From the NCBI GenBank assembly GCA_001770855.1, contig MESE01000104.1:51718-115717 (forward strand): 64,000 bases of DNA, given 5' to 3'. Origin of the DNA: Burkholderiales bacterium RIFCSPLOWO2_02_FULL_57_36 (lineage in GTDB: Bacteria > Pseudomonadota > Gammaproteobacteria > Burkholderiales > Burkholderiaceae_D). Position numbers and translations under genes: made by a program. Under the pieces are notes generated by a model, which saw nothing but the letters and a program-made list of their open reading frames with translations, was not told the DNA's origin and made no database searches. Positions 49,719-59,869 of the stretch are shown one piece after another. Every line of letters starts with the position of its first letter. Within the stretch, counting starts at the first letter, position 1.

Positions 49719-49781
49719 GAAATGTCCTTTTCAATACCCTCGGCTCGTTACACCGATAAGGCTGATGGCATTACGGGAATA

Positions 49782-49801
49782 TCCGTCTGCAAGCAGACGG
49801 A
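49782..49801 (-). other. Intercistronic hairpin between rpsD and rpoA
   Basis: TCCGTCTGC and GCAGACGGA are perfect complements separated by 2 nt, giving a practical stem of 8 bp with a 4-nt loop. It starts 13 bp after the rpsD stop. No T run follows, so it looks more like an RNA processing or stability element than a terminator. Confidence 0.5.
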
Positions 49802-49814
49802 CAAGGCTTCAAAA

Positions 49815-50438
49815 TTAACGTGAATACAATTCGACGATCAGCGATTCGTTGACGTCGTTGGCGATTTCACTGCGATCAGGCGCCGATTTGAACGTGCCTT
49901 CCATCTTTTTGGAATCGACCGATACCCAGATTGGCATACCGATTTGTTCGGCGAGCGACAGCGCTTCGACGATACGCACCTGCTTCTTGGCCTTTTCACG
50001 AACGGCGACCACGTCACCCGGCTTGACTTGATACGAAGCGATGTTGACAACGTTGCCGTTAACCGTGAATGCCTTGTGCGATACCAGCTGGCGTCCTTCT
50101 GCACGGGTGGAACCGAATCCCATCCGATAAACCACATTATCGAGGCGTGCTTCAAGCAGCTTCAACAATGTTTCACCCGTATTGCCCTTGCGGCGATCCG
50201 CTTCCGCAAAGTAGCGGCGGAATTGGCGCTCAAGAATGCCGTACATGCGCTTGACCTTCTGCTTTTCGCGCAGCTGGTTGCCGTAGTCGGAGGTACGAGC
50301 ACCGGACGTGCGTCCATGCTGACCCGGCTTGGAATCCAGTTTACATTTGGAATCCAGCGAGCGACGCGCGCTCTTCAGGAATAGGTCGGTGCCTTCACGG
50401 CGGGAGAGTTTTGCTTTCGGTCCAATATAGCGTGCCAC
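49815..50438 (-). CDS. rpsD: Ribosomal protein uS4
   Basis: 30S primary binding protein (207 aa), in E. coli also the autoregulator of the alpha operon. [20 protein letters not shown] at the start, the [20 protein letters not shown] motif, and an S4 RNA-binding domain ([30 protein letters not shown]). It has a single N-terminal Cys, so it is the zinc-free form. GTG start at 50438 with AAAGGAAA upstream. A terminator separates it from rpsK. Confidence 0.98.
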   Translation of the reverse strand: MARYIGPKAKLSRREGTDLFLKSARRSLDSKCKLDSKPGQHGRTSGARTSDYGNQLREKQKVKRMYGILERQFRRYFAEADRRKGNTGETLLKLLEARLDNVVYRMGFGSTRAEGRQLVSHKAFTVNGNVVNIASYQVKPGDVVAVREKAKKQVRIVEALSLAEQIGMPIWVSVDSKKMEGTFKSAPDRSEIANDVNESLIVELYSR

Positions 50439-50541
50439 GGAAATTTCCTTTAAATATGACGCCTCAGGCGAATCGAATTGGTTATATCCAAGTTCGCTAG
50501 GCGCTAGTCTGATTTGCCTTCAATCAAACGGTGGTCTTAAG

Positions 50542-50569
50542 AACAAAACCCGCCAAGGTCTTTGGCGGG
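50542..50569 (-). terminator. Terminator between rpsK and rpsD
   Basis: Perfect 8-bp stem CCCGCCAA/TTGGCGGG (50549-50556 with 50562-50569), 5-nt loop, followed on the minus strand by TTTTGTT. It lies 30 bp after rpsK. It should stop part of the transcription entering rpsD-rpoA-rplQ. Confidence 0.75.
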
Positions 50570-50599
50570 CGACTTGCAGATACTGCAGCTGCAATAAGC

Positions 50600-51004
50600 T
50601 TAGATGCGACGACGCTTTGGCGGACGGCAGCCGTTATGCGGCACCGGTGTCACATCTTGAATTTGCGTAATCTTGATGCCAAGATTATTCAGTGCACGAA
50701 CCGCCGACTCGCGTCCTGGGCCAGGGCCCTTGATGCGTACTTCGAGGTTTTTTACACCGTACTCAACCGCCACCTTGCCAGCCGCCTCTGCCGCTACCTG
50801 CGCAGCAAACGGGGTCGATTTACGCGATCCCTTGAAGCCCGCACCGCCCGATGTTGCCCAAGACAGCGCATTACCCTGACGATCAGTAATGGTGATGATG
50901 GTGTTGTTGAAAGATGCGTGGATATGCGCAATTCCTTCAGCAACATTCTTTTTTACTTTCTTGCGCACGCGTGCTGCAGCGGCGTTATTGGGAGCTTTTG
51001 CCAT
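50600..51004 (-). CDS. rpsK: Ribosomal protein uS11
   Basis: 30S platform protein (134 aa). [40 protein letters not shown], and the C-terminal [17 protein letters not shown] are diagnostic. The Ala/Lys-rich N-terminus is normal in betaproteobacteria. 31 bp after rpsM. Confidence 0.98.
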   Translation of the reverse strand: MAKAPNNAAAARVRKKVKKNVAEGIAHIHASFNNTIITITDRQGNALSWATSGGAGFKGSRKSTPFAAQVAAEAAGKVAVEYGVKNLEVRIKGPGPGRESAVRALNNLGIKITQIQDVTPVPHNGCRPPKRRRI

Positions 51005-51035
51005 GATGATTTCCTTGAATCCCGACTAATCCGGA

Positions 51036-51401
51036 TTATTTCTTCAGCGATTGTGCTGCTTTGCGCGGGCCCTTGCGGGTACGTGCATTGGTACGAGTAC
51101 GCTGACCACGGCAAGGCAAGCCTTTACGATGACGCATACCACGATAGCAACCCAAGTCCATCAGGCGCTTGATGTTCATCGAGATTTCACGACGCAGATC
51201 GCCTTCTACGATGAATTTACCAATCTCATCGCGCAGCTTTTCCAGTTCGTTATCGTCCAGATCCTTGACCTTTTTTGTGGTCGAAACACCCGTCTTGTCG
51301 CAGATTTTCTGCGCGCGCGGGCGGCCAACACCATAAATCGCAGTCAAGCCGATAACGGTGTGTTGATGATTGGGGATATTAACCCCTGCAATACGTGCCA
51401 T
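51036..51401 (-). CDS. rpsM: Ribosomal protein uS13
   Basis: 30S head protein (121 aa) contacting the P-site tRNA and 50[39 protein letters not shown], then [20 protein letters not shown] and the basic end [16 protein letters not shown]. Follows rpmJ by 27 bp. Confidence 0.98.
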   Translation of the reverse strand: MARIAGVNIPNHQHTVIGLTAIYGVGRPRAQKICDKTGVSTTKKVKDLDDNELEKLRDEIGKFIVEGDLRREISMNIKRLMDLGCYRGMRHRKGLPCRGQRTRTNARTRKGPRKAAQSLKK

Positions 51402-51428
51402 TCGTTATTCCTCGATCAATAACGTTAA

Positions 51429-51542
51429 TTAACCTTGGCGCTGTTTATGACGCGGTTCGATGCATATCACACGAACCACGCCCTTGCGCTTGATGATTTT
51501 ACAGTTGCGGCAGATCCGCTTGACTGATGCGAGCACTTTCAT
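51429..51542 (-). CDS. rpmJ: Ribosomal protein bL36
   Basis: Very small 50S protein (37 aa) between infA and rps[21 protein letters not shown] followed by [17 protein letters not shown]. The zinc site is complete (CxxC at residues 11 and 14, then Cys27 and His32), so this is the zinc-binding C+ form. The start is the ATG at 51542 with GAGAGGG upstream. Confidence 0.96.
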   Translation of the reverse strand: MKVLASVKRICRNCKIIKRKGVVRVICIEPRHKQRQG

Positions 51543-51581
51543 GTTTGCCCTCTCTCTTTCAGTTCTTGGTTACTTTGAATA

Positions 51582-51800
51582 CTATTTAGTGCGAAATACG
51601 ATACGCGCACGACTCAAATCATAAGGTGTCAATTCCACAGTGACCTTGTCGCCCGGCAGGATGCGAATATAGTTCATACGCATCTTGCCCGAAATATGTC
51701 CCAAAACCACGTGCCCGTTTTCCAATTTGACTCTAAACGTCGCATTGGGCAGATTCTCCAGAATCTCGCCTTGCATTTGGATAACGTCGTCTTTTGCCAT
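51582..51800 (-). CDS. infA: Translation initiation factor IF-1
   Basis: 72-aa OB-fold factor that fills the A site during initiation. [40 protein letters not shown] and [13 protein letters not shown] fit the whole family. Placement between secY and rpmJ is the usual one for betaproteobacteria. Confidence 0.98.
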   Translation of the reverse strand: MAKDDVIQMQGEILENLPNATFRVKLENGHVVLGHISGKMRMNYIRILPGDKVTVELTPYDLSRARIVFRTK

Positions 51801-51825
51801 TCGTTATGATCGTCTTCCCGATCGC

Positions 51826-53157
51826 TCAGCGCGTCGAAATTCCGCCTTTGAAGTTCGACTTACGGAGTAGCGATTCGTATTGCTGCGACATCACGTAATT
51901 CTGCACCTGCGCCATGAAGTCCATCGTCACTACAACAATAATCAAGAGCGAAGTTCCACCGAAATAGAATGGCACCTTCCATCGTGCTATCAAGAACTCC
52001 GGCAACAAACAAACCAAGGTGATGTATATCGCGCCAACCAGCGTGAGCCGCGTCAAGATTTTGTCGATATAGCGTGCGGTTTGATCACCTGGCCGTATGC
52101 CAGGAACAAATGCGCCGCTTTTCTTAAGATTATCGGCAGTCTCTTTGCTGTTAAATACCAACGCCGTATAAAAGAAGCAAAAGAATATAATTGCTGCCGC
52201 ATACAACAAAGCGTGAATCGGCTCACCGGGCGACATCGATGCCGCCAGATCCTTAAGGAACCGGACTACCGGATTCGTCGTGTCACCCTGTGTAAACCAG
52301 CTGGTAATGGTTGCGGGAAACAAGATGATCGACGAAGCGAAAATCGGCGGAATTACGCCAGCCATATTCAGCTTCAACGGCAGATGACTGCTCTGACCGC
52401 CATAAATCTTGTTCCCAACCTGACGCTTGGCATAGTTGACCAGGATCTTCCGTTGACCCCGCTCAATAAACACGACTACAAACGTCACAGCAGCCACTAC
52501 CACACAGATCAAGATTGCGGCCAATGCACTCATCGAACCGGTTCGGACCAACTCGAACAGGCCGCCAATGGCACTTGGCAGACCTGCTGCAATGCCGGCG
52601 AAAATAATGATCGAAATACCGTTACCTATGCCGCGCTCGGTGATTTGCTCTCCAAGCCACATCAAAAACATCGTGCCGGTAACCAAAGTCACCACAGCCG
52701 TAAAGCGAAACGCCATGCCTGGGTCAATCACCAAACCGGCTTGCGACTCCAGCGCAACCGCGATTCCGAGCCCCTGAAAGGTTGCCAATAACAACGTGCC
52801 GTAACGCGTGTACTGCGTGATCTTTCGCCGCCCGGATTCACCCTCTTTTTTCAACGCCGCCAATTGCGTCGAGACCACCGACATCAATTGCATGATGATC
52901 GATGCCGAAATATACGGCATGATTCCAAGCGCAAAAATAGTGAATCGCGACAGTGCGCCGCCCGAGAACATGTTGAACATGCCCAGAATGCCGCCTTGGT
53001 TTTGCTTGAACAACTCCGCCAGCTGCGCCGGATCAATTCCAGGCACAGGTATGTGCGCGCCAATCCGAAAAACCACCAATGCCGCCAGCAAGAACCACAG
53101 GCGGTTCCATGGGAATCCGCTTGCTGCACTTTTTGCCAGTTGAGGAGCAGTCGCCAA
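51826..53157 (-). CDS. secY: Protein translocase subunit SecY
   Basis: Channel-forming subunit (443 aa) of the SecYEG translocon, ten membrane helices. GLWNRL-like start ([20 protein letters not shown]), plug and lateral-gate regions ([40 protein letters not shown]), [19 protein letters not shown] and the cytosolic loop [18 protein letters not shown]. Start codon is TTG at 53157 with CGGAGT 6 nt before it. Between rplO and infA in the spc block. Confidence 0.98.
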   Translation of the reverse strand: MATAPQLAKSAASGFPWNRLWFLLAALVVFRIGAHIPVPGIDPAQLAELFKQNQGGILGMFNMFSGGALSRFTIFALGIMPYISASIIMQLMSVVSTQLAALKKEGESGRRKITQYTRYGTLLLATFQGLGIAVALESQAGLVIDPGMAFRFTAVVTLVTGTMFLMWLGEQITERGIGNGISIIIFAGIAAGLPSAIGGLFELVRTGSMSALAAILICVVVAAVTFVVVFIERGQRKILVNYAKRQVGNKIYGGQSSHLPLKLNMAGVIPPIFASSIILFPATITSWFTQGDTTNPVVRFLKDLAASMSPGEPIHALLYAAAIIFFCFFYTALVFNSKETADNLKKSGAFVPGIRPGDQTARYIDKILTRLTLVGAIYITLVCLLPEFLIARWKVPFYFGGTSLLIIVVVTMDFMAQVQNYVMSQQYESLLRKSNFKGGISTR

Positions 53158-53182
53158 TATTTACTCCGATTACGCCGTCAAT

Positions 53183-53614
53183 CTACGCAACCGAGCCGCC
53201 AGCGGCTTCAATTGCGGCTTTGGCGCCTTTAGTTGCTATCAGACCTTTAACGGTCACTTTCCTGGTGATCTCGCCGGACAGGATAACCCGCACGACACGC
53301 GCCAGTTCCGATACCACTCCAGCCTGCTTCAAAGCCAATATGTCGATTTCCGTTACCGGCAATTTTTCAAGATCGGACAAACGAACTTCAGCCTTGTAAG
53401 GCGTTGCCAACGACTTGAAGCCACGCTTTGGCAAGCGACGTTGCAATGGCATCTGACCGCCCTCGAAGCCCACTTTGTGAAATCCGCCAGAGCGGGACTT
53501 CTGACCTTTGTGACCGCGCCCTGCAGTTTTACCCAAGCCCGAACCGATGCCACGACCTACACGGCGCTTGTAATGTTTTGCGCCATCTGCCGGCTGAATG
53601 TTATTCAATTCCAT
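53183..53614 (-). CDS. rplO: Ribosomal protein uL15
   Basis: 50S protein L15 (143 aa from ATG 53614, [14 protein letters not shown]). The glycine-rich [20 protein letters not shown] and [20 protein letters not shown] are the diagnostic RNA-binding stretch. secY begins 25 bp downstream. Confidence 0.98.
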   Translation of the reverse strand: MELNNIQPADGAKHYKRRVGRGIGSGLGKTAGRGHKGQKSRSGGFHKVGFEGGQMPLQRRLPKRGFKSLATPYKAEVRLSDLEKLPVTEIDILALKQAGVVSELARVVRVILSGEITRKVTVKGLIATKGAKAAIEAAGGSVA

Positions 53615-53641
53615 GATTTGCTCCGTTCGCAACCCGAGGGC

Positions 53642-53833
53642 TTACGACACTACCTTCACGAGATAGGACACTTTATTGATCATGCCGCGTACCGACGGCG
53701 TGTCTTCCAATTCAGAGACCGAATTAATGCCACGCAATCCAAGCCCGCGAACCGTCGCGCGATGAGTTTCACGCGTACCGATCAAGCCCATGACCAACGT
53801 AACCTTGACTTTTTTTGCAGTTGTCTTTGCCAT
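53642..53833 (-). CDS. rpmD: Ribosomal protein uL30
   Basis: 50S protein L30 (63 aa). [20 protein letters not shown] and [20 protein letters not shown] are typical. The ATG at 53833 has AAGGTGAT upstream; the frame is open another 18 codons into rpsE but that part is rpsE sequence in another frame. Confidence 0.97.
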   Translation of the reverse strand: MAKTTAKKVKVTLVMGLIGTRETHRATVRGLGLRGINSVSELEDTPSVRGMINKVSYLVKVVS

Positions 53834-53843
53834 GTCGATCACC

Positions 53844-54362
53844 TTAGCCCAAAATTTCTTCAACGGACTTGCCGCGCTTGGCAGCAATTTCCGATGGCGT
53901 GTTCATTTTGGACAATCCGTTGATTGTCGCGCGAACCATGTTGTAAGGGTTGGTCGAACCGTTGGATTTCGCCACCACGTTCGTCACACCCATCACTTCA
54001 AAAATTGCGCGCATCGGACCGCCTGCAATTACGCCAGTACCGTCTTTTGCCGGCGTCATCAACACCGAAGATGCGCCATGCTTTCCGGTAACGGTATGCT
54101 GCAGCGTGCCGTTTTTCAAGGTAACCTTGATCATCTTGCGACGCGCTTCTTCCATCGCTTTTTGAACGGCGACCGGCACCTCTTTCGACTTGCCTTTGCC
54201 CATACCGATGCGGCCATCGCCATCACCGACTACTGCCAGCGCTGCGAAACCCATGATACGACCGCCCTTGACCACCTTGGTCACACGGTTGACCGCAATC
54301 ATTTTCTCGCGCATGCCGTCATCCGGCTTCTCGCTTTGCATCTTCGACTGCATTTTTGCCAT
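53844..54362 (-). CDS. rpsE: Ribosomal protein uS5
   Basis: 30S protein S5 (172 aa), important for decoding accuracy. [20 protein letters not shown] (dsRNA-binding domain), [20 protein letters not shown], and the C-terminal [20 protein letters not shown]. The N-terminus ([17 protein letters not shown]) is short and charged. Confidence 0.98.
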   Translation of the reverse strand: MAKMQSKMQSEKPDDGMREKMIAVNRVTKVVKGGRIMGFAALAVVGDGDGRIGMGKGKSKEVPVAVQKAMEEARRKMIKVTLKNGTLQHTVTGKHGASSVLMTPAKDGTGVIAGGPMRAIFEVMGVTNVVAKSNGSTNPYNMVRATINGLSKMNTPSEIAAKRGKSVEEILG

Positions 54363-54374
54363 GACGATTCTTCC

Positions 54375-54737
54375 TTAGAACTTCAGACCAGCTTCGCGCG
54401 CCGCTTCAGCCACTGCCTTGACACGGCCGTGATAGCGAAAACCCGAACGATCGAATGCGACTTCAGCAATTCCGGCTTTTAAAGCCTTTTCCGCGACGCG
54501 CTTGCCTACCAGCGCTGCAGCGGCTGTATTGCCACCTTTGCCCGACTTGCCGGCCAACTCGAGACGAACATCCGCTTCCAGCGTCGAGGCCGATGCCAGA
54601 ATCTTGGCGTCCGGACTAATGATGCTCGCGTAGATGTGCGTGTTGGTACGATGCACGGCCAGGCGATTCACTTTCAACTCAGCGATTTTCGCTCGAGTCT
54701 GGCGTCCGCGGCGCAGACGTGATTGTTTCTTATCCAT
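54375..54737 (-). CDS. rplR: Ribosomal protein uL18
   Basis: 5S rRNA-binding 50S protein (120 aa from ATG 54737). [40 protein letters not shown], and [20 protein letters not shown] with the standard AAREAGLKF end. Confidence 0.98.
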   Translation of the reverse strand: MDKKQSRLRRGRQTRAKIAELKVNRLAVHRTNTHIYASIISPDAKILASASTLEADVRLELAGKSGKGGNTAAAALVGKRVAEKALKAGIAEVAFDRSGFRYHGRVKAVAEAAREAGLKF

Positions 54738-54749
54738 CGTCAACCCCTA

Positions 54750-55283
54750 TTACTTCTTCTTGGTTTCTTTAATCACGACCACTTCGTCCGAATAACGAAC
54801 GCCTTTGCCTTTATAGGGCTCAGGACTGCGGTAAGCGCGCACTTCGGCAGCGACCTGGCCGACCTGTTGCCTGCTGATACCCTTGATCAGGATCTCGGTT
54901 TGCGTCGGCGTTGCACATGTCACGCCTGCCGGCATTTGGTGCACGACCGGATGCGAAAAACCAAGAGACAAATTCAACTTGTCACCCTGCGCCTGGGCAC
55001 GATATCCCACTCCGACCAAGTTCAGCTTCTTCTCGAAACCCTTGGTGACGCCATTGACCATGTTATTGACCAGTGCGCGCATCGTGCCGTACATCGCATT
55101 TGCTTCACGACTATCGTTGGCAGCGGCGAATTTCAGAGTGCCGGCATTGTTTTCGATTTTGACCAACCCATTCAGGGACTGGGAAAGCGAGCCCAAAGGA
55201 CCTTTTACTGTGATCTGCTCTGCCGTAATGGTCGCTTCCGCGCCCTTTGGCAGTTCGATCGGCATTTTACCTACACGAGACAT
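54750..55283 (-). CDS. rplF: Ribosomal protein uL6
   Basis: 50S protein L6 (177 aa from ATG 55283, [19 protein letters not shown]). Two L6 repeats; the second includes [20 protein letters not shown], and [20 protein letters not shown] marks the end. The upstream open frame overlaps rpsH and is not part of it. Confidence 0.98.
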   Translation of the reverse strand: MSRVGKMPIELPKGAEATITAEQITVKGPLGSLSQSLNGLVKIENNAGTLKFAAANDSREANAMYGTMRALVNNMVNGVTKGFEKKLNLVGVGYRAQAQGDKLNLSLGFSHPVVHQMPAGVTCATPTQTEILIKGISRQQVGQVAAEVRAYRSPEPYKGKGVRYSDEVVVIKETKKK

Positions 55284-55293
55284 ATTGAACTCC

Positions 55294-55689
55294 TTAGGCC
55301 ACGTAGCAAATAACTTCGCCACCGACACCGGTTGCGCGCGCTTTGCGGTCTGTCATGACACCCTTGGGGGTCGAAACGATCGCCACTCCCAAGCCGTTCA
55401 TCACGTTCGGAATGTCGTCCTTGCCTTTGTATACGCGCAACCCTGGACGGGACACGCGCTCCAGGCGCTCAATAACGGGACGTCCGGCATAATATTTCAA
55501 TCCGATCTTCAATTCCGCCTTGCCCGATGCTTCGGCTATTGCGAAATCCTCGATATAACCCTCGTCCTTCAAGACGTTGGCAATCGCGACCTTGACTTTT
55601 GACGACGGCATTGCAACCGTAGTCTTCTGGACGACTTGCGCGTTGCGGATGCGGGTCAGCATATCGGCTATAGGATCGCTCATACTCAT
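55294..55689 (-). CDS. rpsH: Ribosomal protein uS8
   Basis: 30S protein S8 (131 aa). [40 protein letters not shown] and the end [20 protein letters not shown]. In E. coli S8 represses spc operon translation near rplE. GGAG lies 8 nt before the first ATG. Confidence 0.98.
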   Translation of the reverse strand: MSMSDPIADMLTRIRNAQVVQKTTVAMPSSKVKVAIANVLKDEGYIEDFAIAEASGKAELKIGLKYYAGRPVIERLERVSRPGLRVYKGKDDIPNVMNGLGVAIVSTPKGVMTDRKARATGVGGEVICYVA

Positions 55690-55703
55690 TGCATATTCTC
55701 CTA

Positions 55704-56009
55704 TTACCAGCTGGCTTTAGTCATACCCGGGATCTCACCGCGCATGGCGGTTTCACGGAGTTTTGTACGGCCCAACCCGAACATGCGATAAGTACCGCGT
55801 GGACGGCCAGTTATCGAGCAGCGGTTGCGCTGACGTGTCGGAGCAGAGTTGCGAGGCAACGCCTGCAATTTCAGGCGAGCTTCGTAACGCTCTTCTTCCG
55901 ACTTCGATTGATCATCAATGATTGCCTTCAACTCGGCGCGCTTGCCGGCATATTTCTTTACCAGGTCTGCACGCTTTTGTTCACGGTTAATCAGTGCCAG
56001 TTTTGCCAT
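55704..56009 (-). CDS. rpsN: Ribosomal protein uS14
   Basis: 30S protein S14 (101 aa), the long form without the CxxC zinc motif. [59 protein letters not shown] and the family end GMTKASW. Confidence 0.98.
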   Translation of the reverse strand: MAKLALINREQKRADLVKKYAGKRAELKAIIDDQSKSEEERYEARLKLQALPRNSAPTRQRNRCSITGRPRGTYRMFGLGRTKLRETAMRGEIPGMTKASW

Positions 56010-56016
56010 GGCAACC

Positions 56017-56556
56017 TCAGTTTCTGAACGGAAATTTAAATGCGGCGAGAAGCGCTTTTGCTTCGTCGTCGGTCTTCGCTGTTGTCGTGATGCTGATATT
56101 CAGACCACGCAACGCGTCAATCTTGTCGTACTCGATCTCGGGGAAAATGATCTGCTCTTTCACGCCGATGTTGTAGTTGCCGCGACCGTCAAACGCGCGA
56201 CCGGATACACCACGGAAGTCACGCACACGAGGCAGCGCAACGGTGATCAGACGATCGAGAAATTCATACATTTGCGCACCGCGCAGCGTGACCATGCAAC
56301 CAATCGGATAGCCCTCGCGGATCTTGAATCCCGCAATTGCCTTGCGCGCCTTGGTAACAACTGGCTTCTGACCGGCGATCTTAGTCAGATCACCAACCGC
56401 ATGCTCAATGATTTTCTTGTCCGCGACCGCTTCCGACAATCCCATGTTGAGGGTAATCTTGGTTAAGCGCGGAACTTCCATTACCGATTTATAACCGAAC
56501 TTCGCGGTTAGGTCGGTAGCGACTTTTTCTTTATAAAACTCTTGGAGACGGGCCAT
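56017..56556 (-). CDS. rplE: Ribosomal protein uL5
   Basis: 5S rRNA-binding 50S protein (179 aa). [60 protein letters not shown] and the end AFKFPFRN. Sits between rplX and rpsN as in the E. coli spc operon. Confidence 0.98.
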   Translation of the reverse strand: MARLQEFYKEKVATDLTAKFGYKSVMEVPRLTKITLNMGLSEAVADKKIIEHAVGDLTKIAGQKPVVTKARKAIAGFKIREGYPIGCMVTLRGAQMYEFLDRLITVALPRVRDFRGVSGRAFDGRGNYNIGVKEQIIFPEIEYDKIDALRGLNISITTTAKTDDEAKALLAAFKFPFRN

Positions 56557-56561
56557 GATTC

Positions 56562-56876
56562 TTAAACCTTAACGACTTCACCATTGGATTTAAAAACGCG
56601 GGCCTTCTTGCCATCCACGTTCTTGAAACCCGCACGATCCGCCTTGCCAGTTGCAGCATTAAACAGCGCAATGTTAGACACATGAATCGGCATCAGCTTG
56701 TCAACGATGCCACCGGTTACACCAGTCATCGGATTCGGCTTGGTCGCCTTTTTGGCGATATTGATACCCTCAACCACGACGTAATCGGCATCAACGCGCT
56801 GCTTTACCACGCCGCGCTTGCCCTTGTCTTTTCCGCTCAGGACGATAACTTCGTCGCTTTTTCGAATCTTACTCAT
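56562..56876 (-). CDS. rplX: Ribosomal protein uL24
   Basis: 50S assembly-initiator protein (104 aa) with a KOW motif ([20 protein letters not shown]), [20 protein letters not shown], and [18 protein letters not shown]. 9 bp after rplN. Confidence 0.98.
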   Translation of the reverse strand: MSKIRKSDEVIVLSGKDKGKRGVVKQRVDADYVVVEGINIAKKATKPNPMTGVTGGIVDKLMPIHVSNIALFNAATGKADRAGFKNVDGKKARVFKSNGEVVKV

Positions 56877-56885
56877 GACGACTCC

Positions 56886-57254
56886 TTACAGAACTTCAGG
56901 CGCGAGCGACACGATCTTCATGAAGCGCTCAGTGCGCAGTTCACGTGTGACCGGTCCAAAAATACGGGTGCCGATTGGCTCCAGCTTCGCGTTCAGCAAC
57001 ACTGCGGCGTTGCCATCAAATTTAACCAACGATCCATCCTGGCGGCGCACCCCTTTTGCGGTACGAACGACGACGGCGTTGTATATTTCACCCTTCTTGA
57101 CGCGACCACGCGGCGCGGCCACTTTGACGGTAACCTTGATTACATCGCCAATTCCCGCATAGCGGCGCTTGGAACCACCAAGAACCTTAATGCACATGAC
57201 TTCACGCGCACCAGTGTTGTCGGCCACTTCGAGCCGGCTTTCAGTTTGAATCAT
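56886..57254 (-). CDS. rplN: Ribosomal protein uL14
   Basis: 50S protein L14 (122 aa), first gene of the spc operon. [40 protein letters not shown] and the end [16 protein letters not shown] are invariant. GGGAAAG precedes the ATG. Preceded by a 228-bp gap holding the spc promoter. Confidence 0.98.
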   Translation of the reverse strand: MIQTESRLEVADNTGAREVMCIKVLGGSKRRYAGIGDVIKVTVKVAAPRGRVKKGEIYNAVVVRTAKGVRRQDGSLVKFDGNAAVLLNAKLEPIGTRIFGPVTRELRTERFMKIVSLAPEVL

Positions 57255-57274
57255 AATATTTTCTTTCCCAACTT

Positions 57275-57301
57275 AACCCGCCGGTCCGCACAATGCGGGT
57301 T
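57275..57301 (-). promoter_or_regulatory. Hairpin in the rplN leader
   Basis: AACCCGC/GCGGGTT (57275-57281 with 57295-57301), perfect 7-bp stem, about 20 nt before the rplN ATG and just upstream of its ribosome binding site. It lies in the predicted 5' leader of the spc transcript, so it may influence rplN translation or mRNA stability. No T run follows. Confidence 0.45.
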
Positions 57302-57446
57302 CGCGGTCAGTCTTGGTCCCGTCAGCAAATCTCCGGGAGATAAGCCGATTGGGTGGACGACTTCCAAAACTACTTGCTGCTACGAATAACCTGTAATCCA
57401 TTTCTGTTGCCGCCACAAACTTCCGGCTGCACGCGCGAAGCCAAAG

Positions 57447-57475
57447 ATTATCGCAGCAAATCTTTGAACTTGCAA
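57447..57475 (-). promoter_or_regulatory. Promoter of the spc operon
   Basis: Minus strand TTGCAA (57470-57475), exactly 17 bp, GATAAT (57447-57452). It lies between rpsQ (end of the S10 group) and rplN, the same place as the E. coli spc promoter. The predicted leader is about 185 nt. Confidence 0.75.
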
Positions 57476-57482
57476 CGACTAA

Positions 57483-57755
57483 TTACACTTCCTGCGAAAC
57501 TTGCACTACGCGCGTCACCGTCCATGCTTTGGTCTTCGAAATCGGGCGGCCTTCTTGAATCTCGACAACATCGCCGGCTTTCGCTTGGTTGGCTTCGTCG
57601 TGCGCATGATACTTGTTCGAGCGCATGATGATTTTGCCGTACAGCGGATGCTTGACGTGACGCTCGATCAGTACTGTGACAGTCTTGTCCATTTTGTCGG
57701 AGACCACCTTGCCAATCAATGTGCGCTTGAGCGCTGGCTTTACCTGATCATTCAT
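57483..57755 (-). CDS. rpsQ: Ribosomal protein uS17
   Basis: 30S OB-fold protein (90 aa). [40 protein letters not shown] and [20 protein letters not shown]. Its ATG overlaps the last base of the rpmC stop. Last gene of the S10 group. Confidence 0.98.
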   Translation of the reverse strand: MNDQVKPALKRTLIGKVVSDKMDKTVTVLIERHVKHPLYGKIIMRSNKYHAHDEANQAKAGDVVEIQEGRPISKTKAWTVTRVVQVSQEV

Positions 57756-57946
57756 TATTTGGCGTCCTTCTGATTCATGACCGTCTTTACGCGCGCGATG
57801 TCGCGGCGCACTTTCTTGAGTTGCGAAGTGTTGTTCAACTGTTGCGTTGCAATTTGCATGCGCAAGCCAAACTGAGCCTTCAACAAGTCATTCATTTCTT
57901 TTGTCAGGGCCGCTTGGTCTTTGCCGCGGAGTTCAGATGCTTTCAT
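57755..57946 (-). CDS. rpmC: Ribosomal protein uL29
   Basis: Small helical 50S protein (63 aa) at the tunnel exit. [40 protein letters not shown], and [14 protein letters not shown]. Confidence 0.97.
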   Translation of the reverse strand: MKASELRGKDQAALTKEMNDLLKAQFGLRMQIATQQLNNTSQLKKVRRDIARVKTVMNQKDAK

Positions 57947-57958
57947 GATTCACTCCAA

Positions 57959-58378
57959 TTATTGGCCGACTTGACGAACGACGAACGTAGTCAACAGCGG
58001 CAGTTTAGCAGCGGCCAAGCGAAATGCTTCGCGCGCCAGTGTCTCGTCGACGCCATCCATTTCGTACAGCACTTTACCCGGTTGAATCTCGGCCACATAG
58101 TACTCCGGATTACCCTTGCCGTTACCCATACGAACTTCAGCAGGCTTTTGCGAAATCGGCTTGTCCGGGAAAATACGAATCCAGATACGACCGCCACGTT
58201 TGATATGACGAGTCATCGCGCGACGAGCCGCCTCAATCTGGCGCGCCGTGATACGACCGCGACCGATTGCTTTCAGACCGAACTCGCCGAACGATACGGC
58301 AGTGCCGCGCTCGTGTGAAATGCCCTTGTTGCGGCCCTTCTGTTCTTTACGATATTTCCTGCGTGCTGGTTGCAGCAT
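57959..58378 (-). CDS. rplP: Ribosomal protein uL16
   Basis: 50S protein L16 (139 aa) near the A site. [60 protein letters not shown] and [20 protein letters not shown]. 2 bp after rpsC. Confidence 0.98.
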   Translation of the reverse strand: MLQPARRKYRKEQKGRNKGISHERGTAVSFGEFGLKAIGRGRITARQIEAARRAMTRHIKRGGRIWIRIFPDKPISQKPAEVRMGNGKGNPEYYVAEIQPGKVLYEMDGVDETLAREAFRLAAAKLPLLTTFVVRQVGQ

Positions 58379-58380
58379 GA

Positions 58381-59235
58381 TTATTCTCCTGCCTTCTCAG
58401 CCGGCGCTGCAGCGGCACCGTCCGGCTTTTTGGCGCGAACTCGTTTAGCCGCCGGCGCCGGTGCGCCTGGTGCAGCAGTAGTTGTTGGTTGACCCTCTGG
58501 ACGCTTGGCACGAGCAGGGCGAGCACCTGGCTTGCCATCGTCGCGACGAGGCGCGCGTCGCTTCTTGTCATCATCGGATGCGACATCGACGGTAGGCGCT
58601 TCACCGCTTGCGAGTCGATCACCCTTGTAGACCCAAACTTTGATACCGATGATGCCGTAGGTGGTTTCCGCTTCGCCGAAACCATAATCGATGTCAGCGC
58701 GCAACGTGTGCAGCGGCACGCGACCTTCACGGTACCACTCGGTACGAGCGATTTCAATGCCGTTCAAACGGCCCGACGACATGATCTTGATACCTTGCGC
58801 GCCAAGACGCATCGCGTTTTGCATTGCGCGCTTCATCGCACGACGGAACATGATGCGTTTTTCCAACTGCTGCGCGATCGAATCGGCGATCAGTTGCGCG
58901 TCGGTTTCCGGCTTGCGGATTTCTTCGATATTGACATGAACCGGCACACCCATCATTTTCGTCAGCGCGGATTTCAGGACTTCAATGTCCTCGCCCTTCT
59001 TGCCAATGACGACACCGGGGCGCGAGCTGAAAATGGTAATGCGCGCGTTCTTGGCAGGACGCTCGATGACGACGCGGCCGACTGAAGCATTCTTCAACTT
59101 CTTCTTCAGGTAGTCGCGGACCTTGAGGTCTTCGTTGAGCATCGTGGCAAAATTTGCACTGCCCGCATACCAACGCGATCCCCAGTTACGTGTGACGGCT
59201 AGGCGAAAACCGGTTGGATGTATTTTCTGTCCCAT
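58381..59235 (-). CDS. rpsC: Ribosomal protein uS3 with long basic tail
   Basis: 30S protein S3 (284 aa; E. coli 233). [22 protein letters not shown] domain around [20 protein letters not shown], and the C-domain [37 protein letters not shown]. From about residue 208 a 77-residue tail rich in Ala, Pro, Lys, Arg and Asp extends past the folded part. Betaproteobacterial S3 is often longer than that of E. coli; this one is at the long end. Confidence 0.97.
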   Translation of the reverse strand: MGQKIHPTGFRLAVTRNWGSRWYAGSANFATMLNEDLKVRDYLKKKLKNASVGRVVIERPAKNARITIFSSRPGVVIGKKGEDIEVLKSALTKMMGVPVHVNIEEIRKPETDAQLIADSIAQQLEKRIMFRRAMKRAMQNAMRLGAQGIKIMSSGRLNGIEIARTEWYREGRVPLHTLRADIDYGFGEAETTYGIIGIKVWVYKGDRLASGEAPTVDVASDDDKKRRAPRRDDGKPGARPARAKRPEGQPTTTAAPGAPAPAAKRVRAKKPDGAAAAPAEKAGE

Positions 59236-59244
59236 CGTGACTCC

Positions 59245-59574
59245 TTAGTTTCCGACAGTCACGTAAATGTGACAGGATTGTTTCGAAATGCGATCGCCGC
59301 GACCTTTGGCACGCGCGGTAAAGCGCTTTAGGACCGACCCTTTTTCGACATATATCGTTGTTATCTTCAACTCGTCGATATCGGCGCCATCGTTATGCTC
59401 GGCGTTCGCAATTGCGGACTCCAGCACCTTCTTGATGATGACCGCGCCTTTTTTAGGGCTGAAGGTCAGGATATTGAGGGCCTGGTCGACTTTTTTGCCG
59501 CGGATAAGATCGGCGACCAGCCGGCCCTTTTGAGCCGATAGGCGCACGCCACGGAGGGTAGCTTTAGTTTCCAT
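59245..59574 (-). CDS. rplV: Ribosomal protein uL22
   Basis: 50S protein L22 (109 aa from the second ATG, 59574, at better distance from AAGG; the first ATG adds one Met). [60 protein letters not shown]. Lines the peptide tunnel. Confidence 0.97.
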   Translation of the reverse strand: METKATLRGVRLSAQKGRLVADLIRGKKVDQALNILTFSPKKGAVIIKKVLESAIANAEHNDGADIDELKITTIYVEKGSVLKRFTARAKGRGDRISKQSCHIYVTVGN

Positions 59575-59583
59575 CATGGGACC

Positions 59584-59859
59584 TTATTTCTTTGCCTTTT
59601 TATCAGCAGCATGACCCTTGAACGTACGGGTCAGCGCGAATTCGCCGAGTTTGTGACCGACCATGTTTTCCGATACATACACCGGAACATGCTGTTTACC
59701 GTTGTGCACCGCAATGGTCAGTCCGATGAAGTCCGGCATGATCGTAGAACGGCGCGACCAGGTTTTGATCGGCTTCTTGTCTTTGATCGCTTGCGCGGTC
59801 TCGACTTTTTTCACCAGGTGGGCGTCACAAAACGGCCCTTTTTTCAATGAACGTGTCAT
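59584..59859 (-). CDS. rpsS: Ribosomal protein uS19
   Basis: 30S head protein (91 aa). [40 protein letters not shown], and [20 protein letters not shown]. 10 bp after rplB. Confidence 0.98.
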   Translation of the reverse strand: MTRSLKKGPFCDAHLVKKVETAQAIKDKKPIKTWSRRSTIMPDFIGLTIAVHNGKQHVPVYVSENMVGHKLGEFALTRTFKGHAADKKAKK

Positions 59860-59869
59860 GAGTTATCCC

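Noticed and set aside
51880..52791. 303-codon plus-strand frame opposite secY
   Set aside because: His/Gln-rich translation with no family features, mirrored from secY membrane helices.
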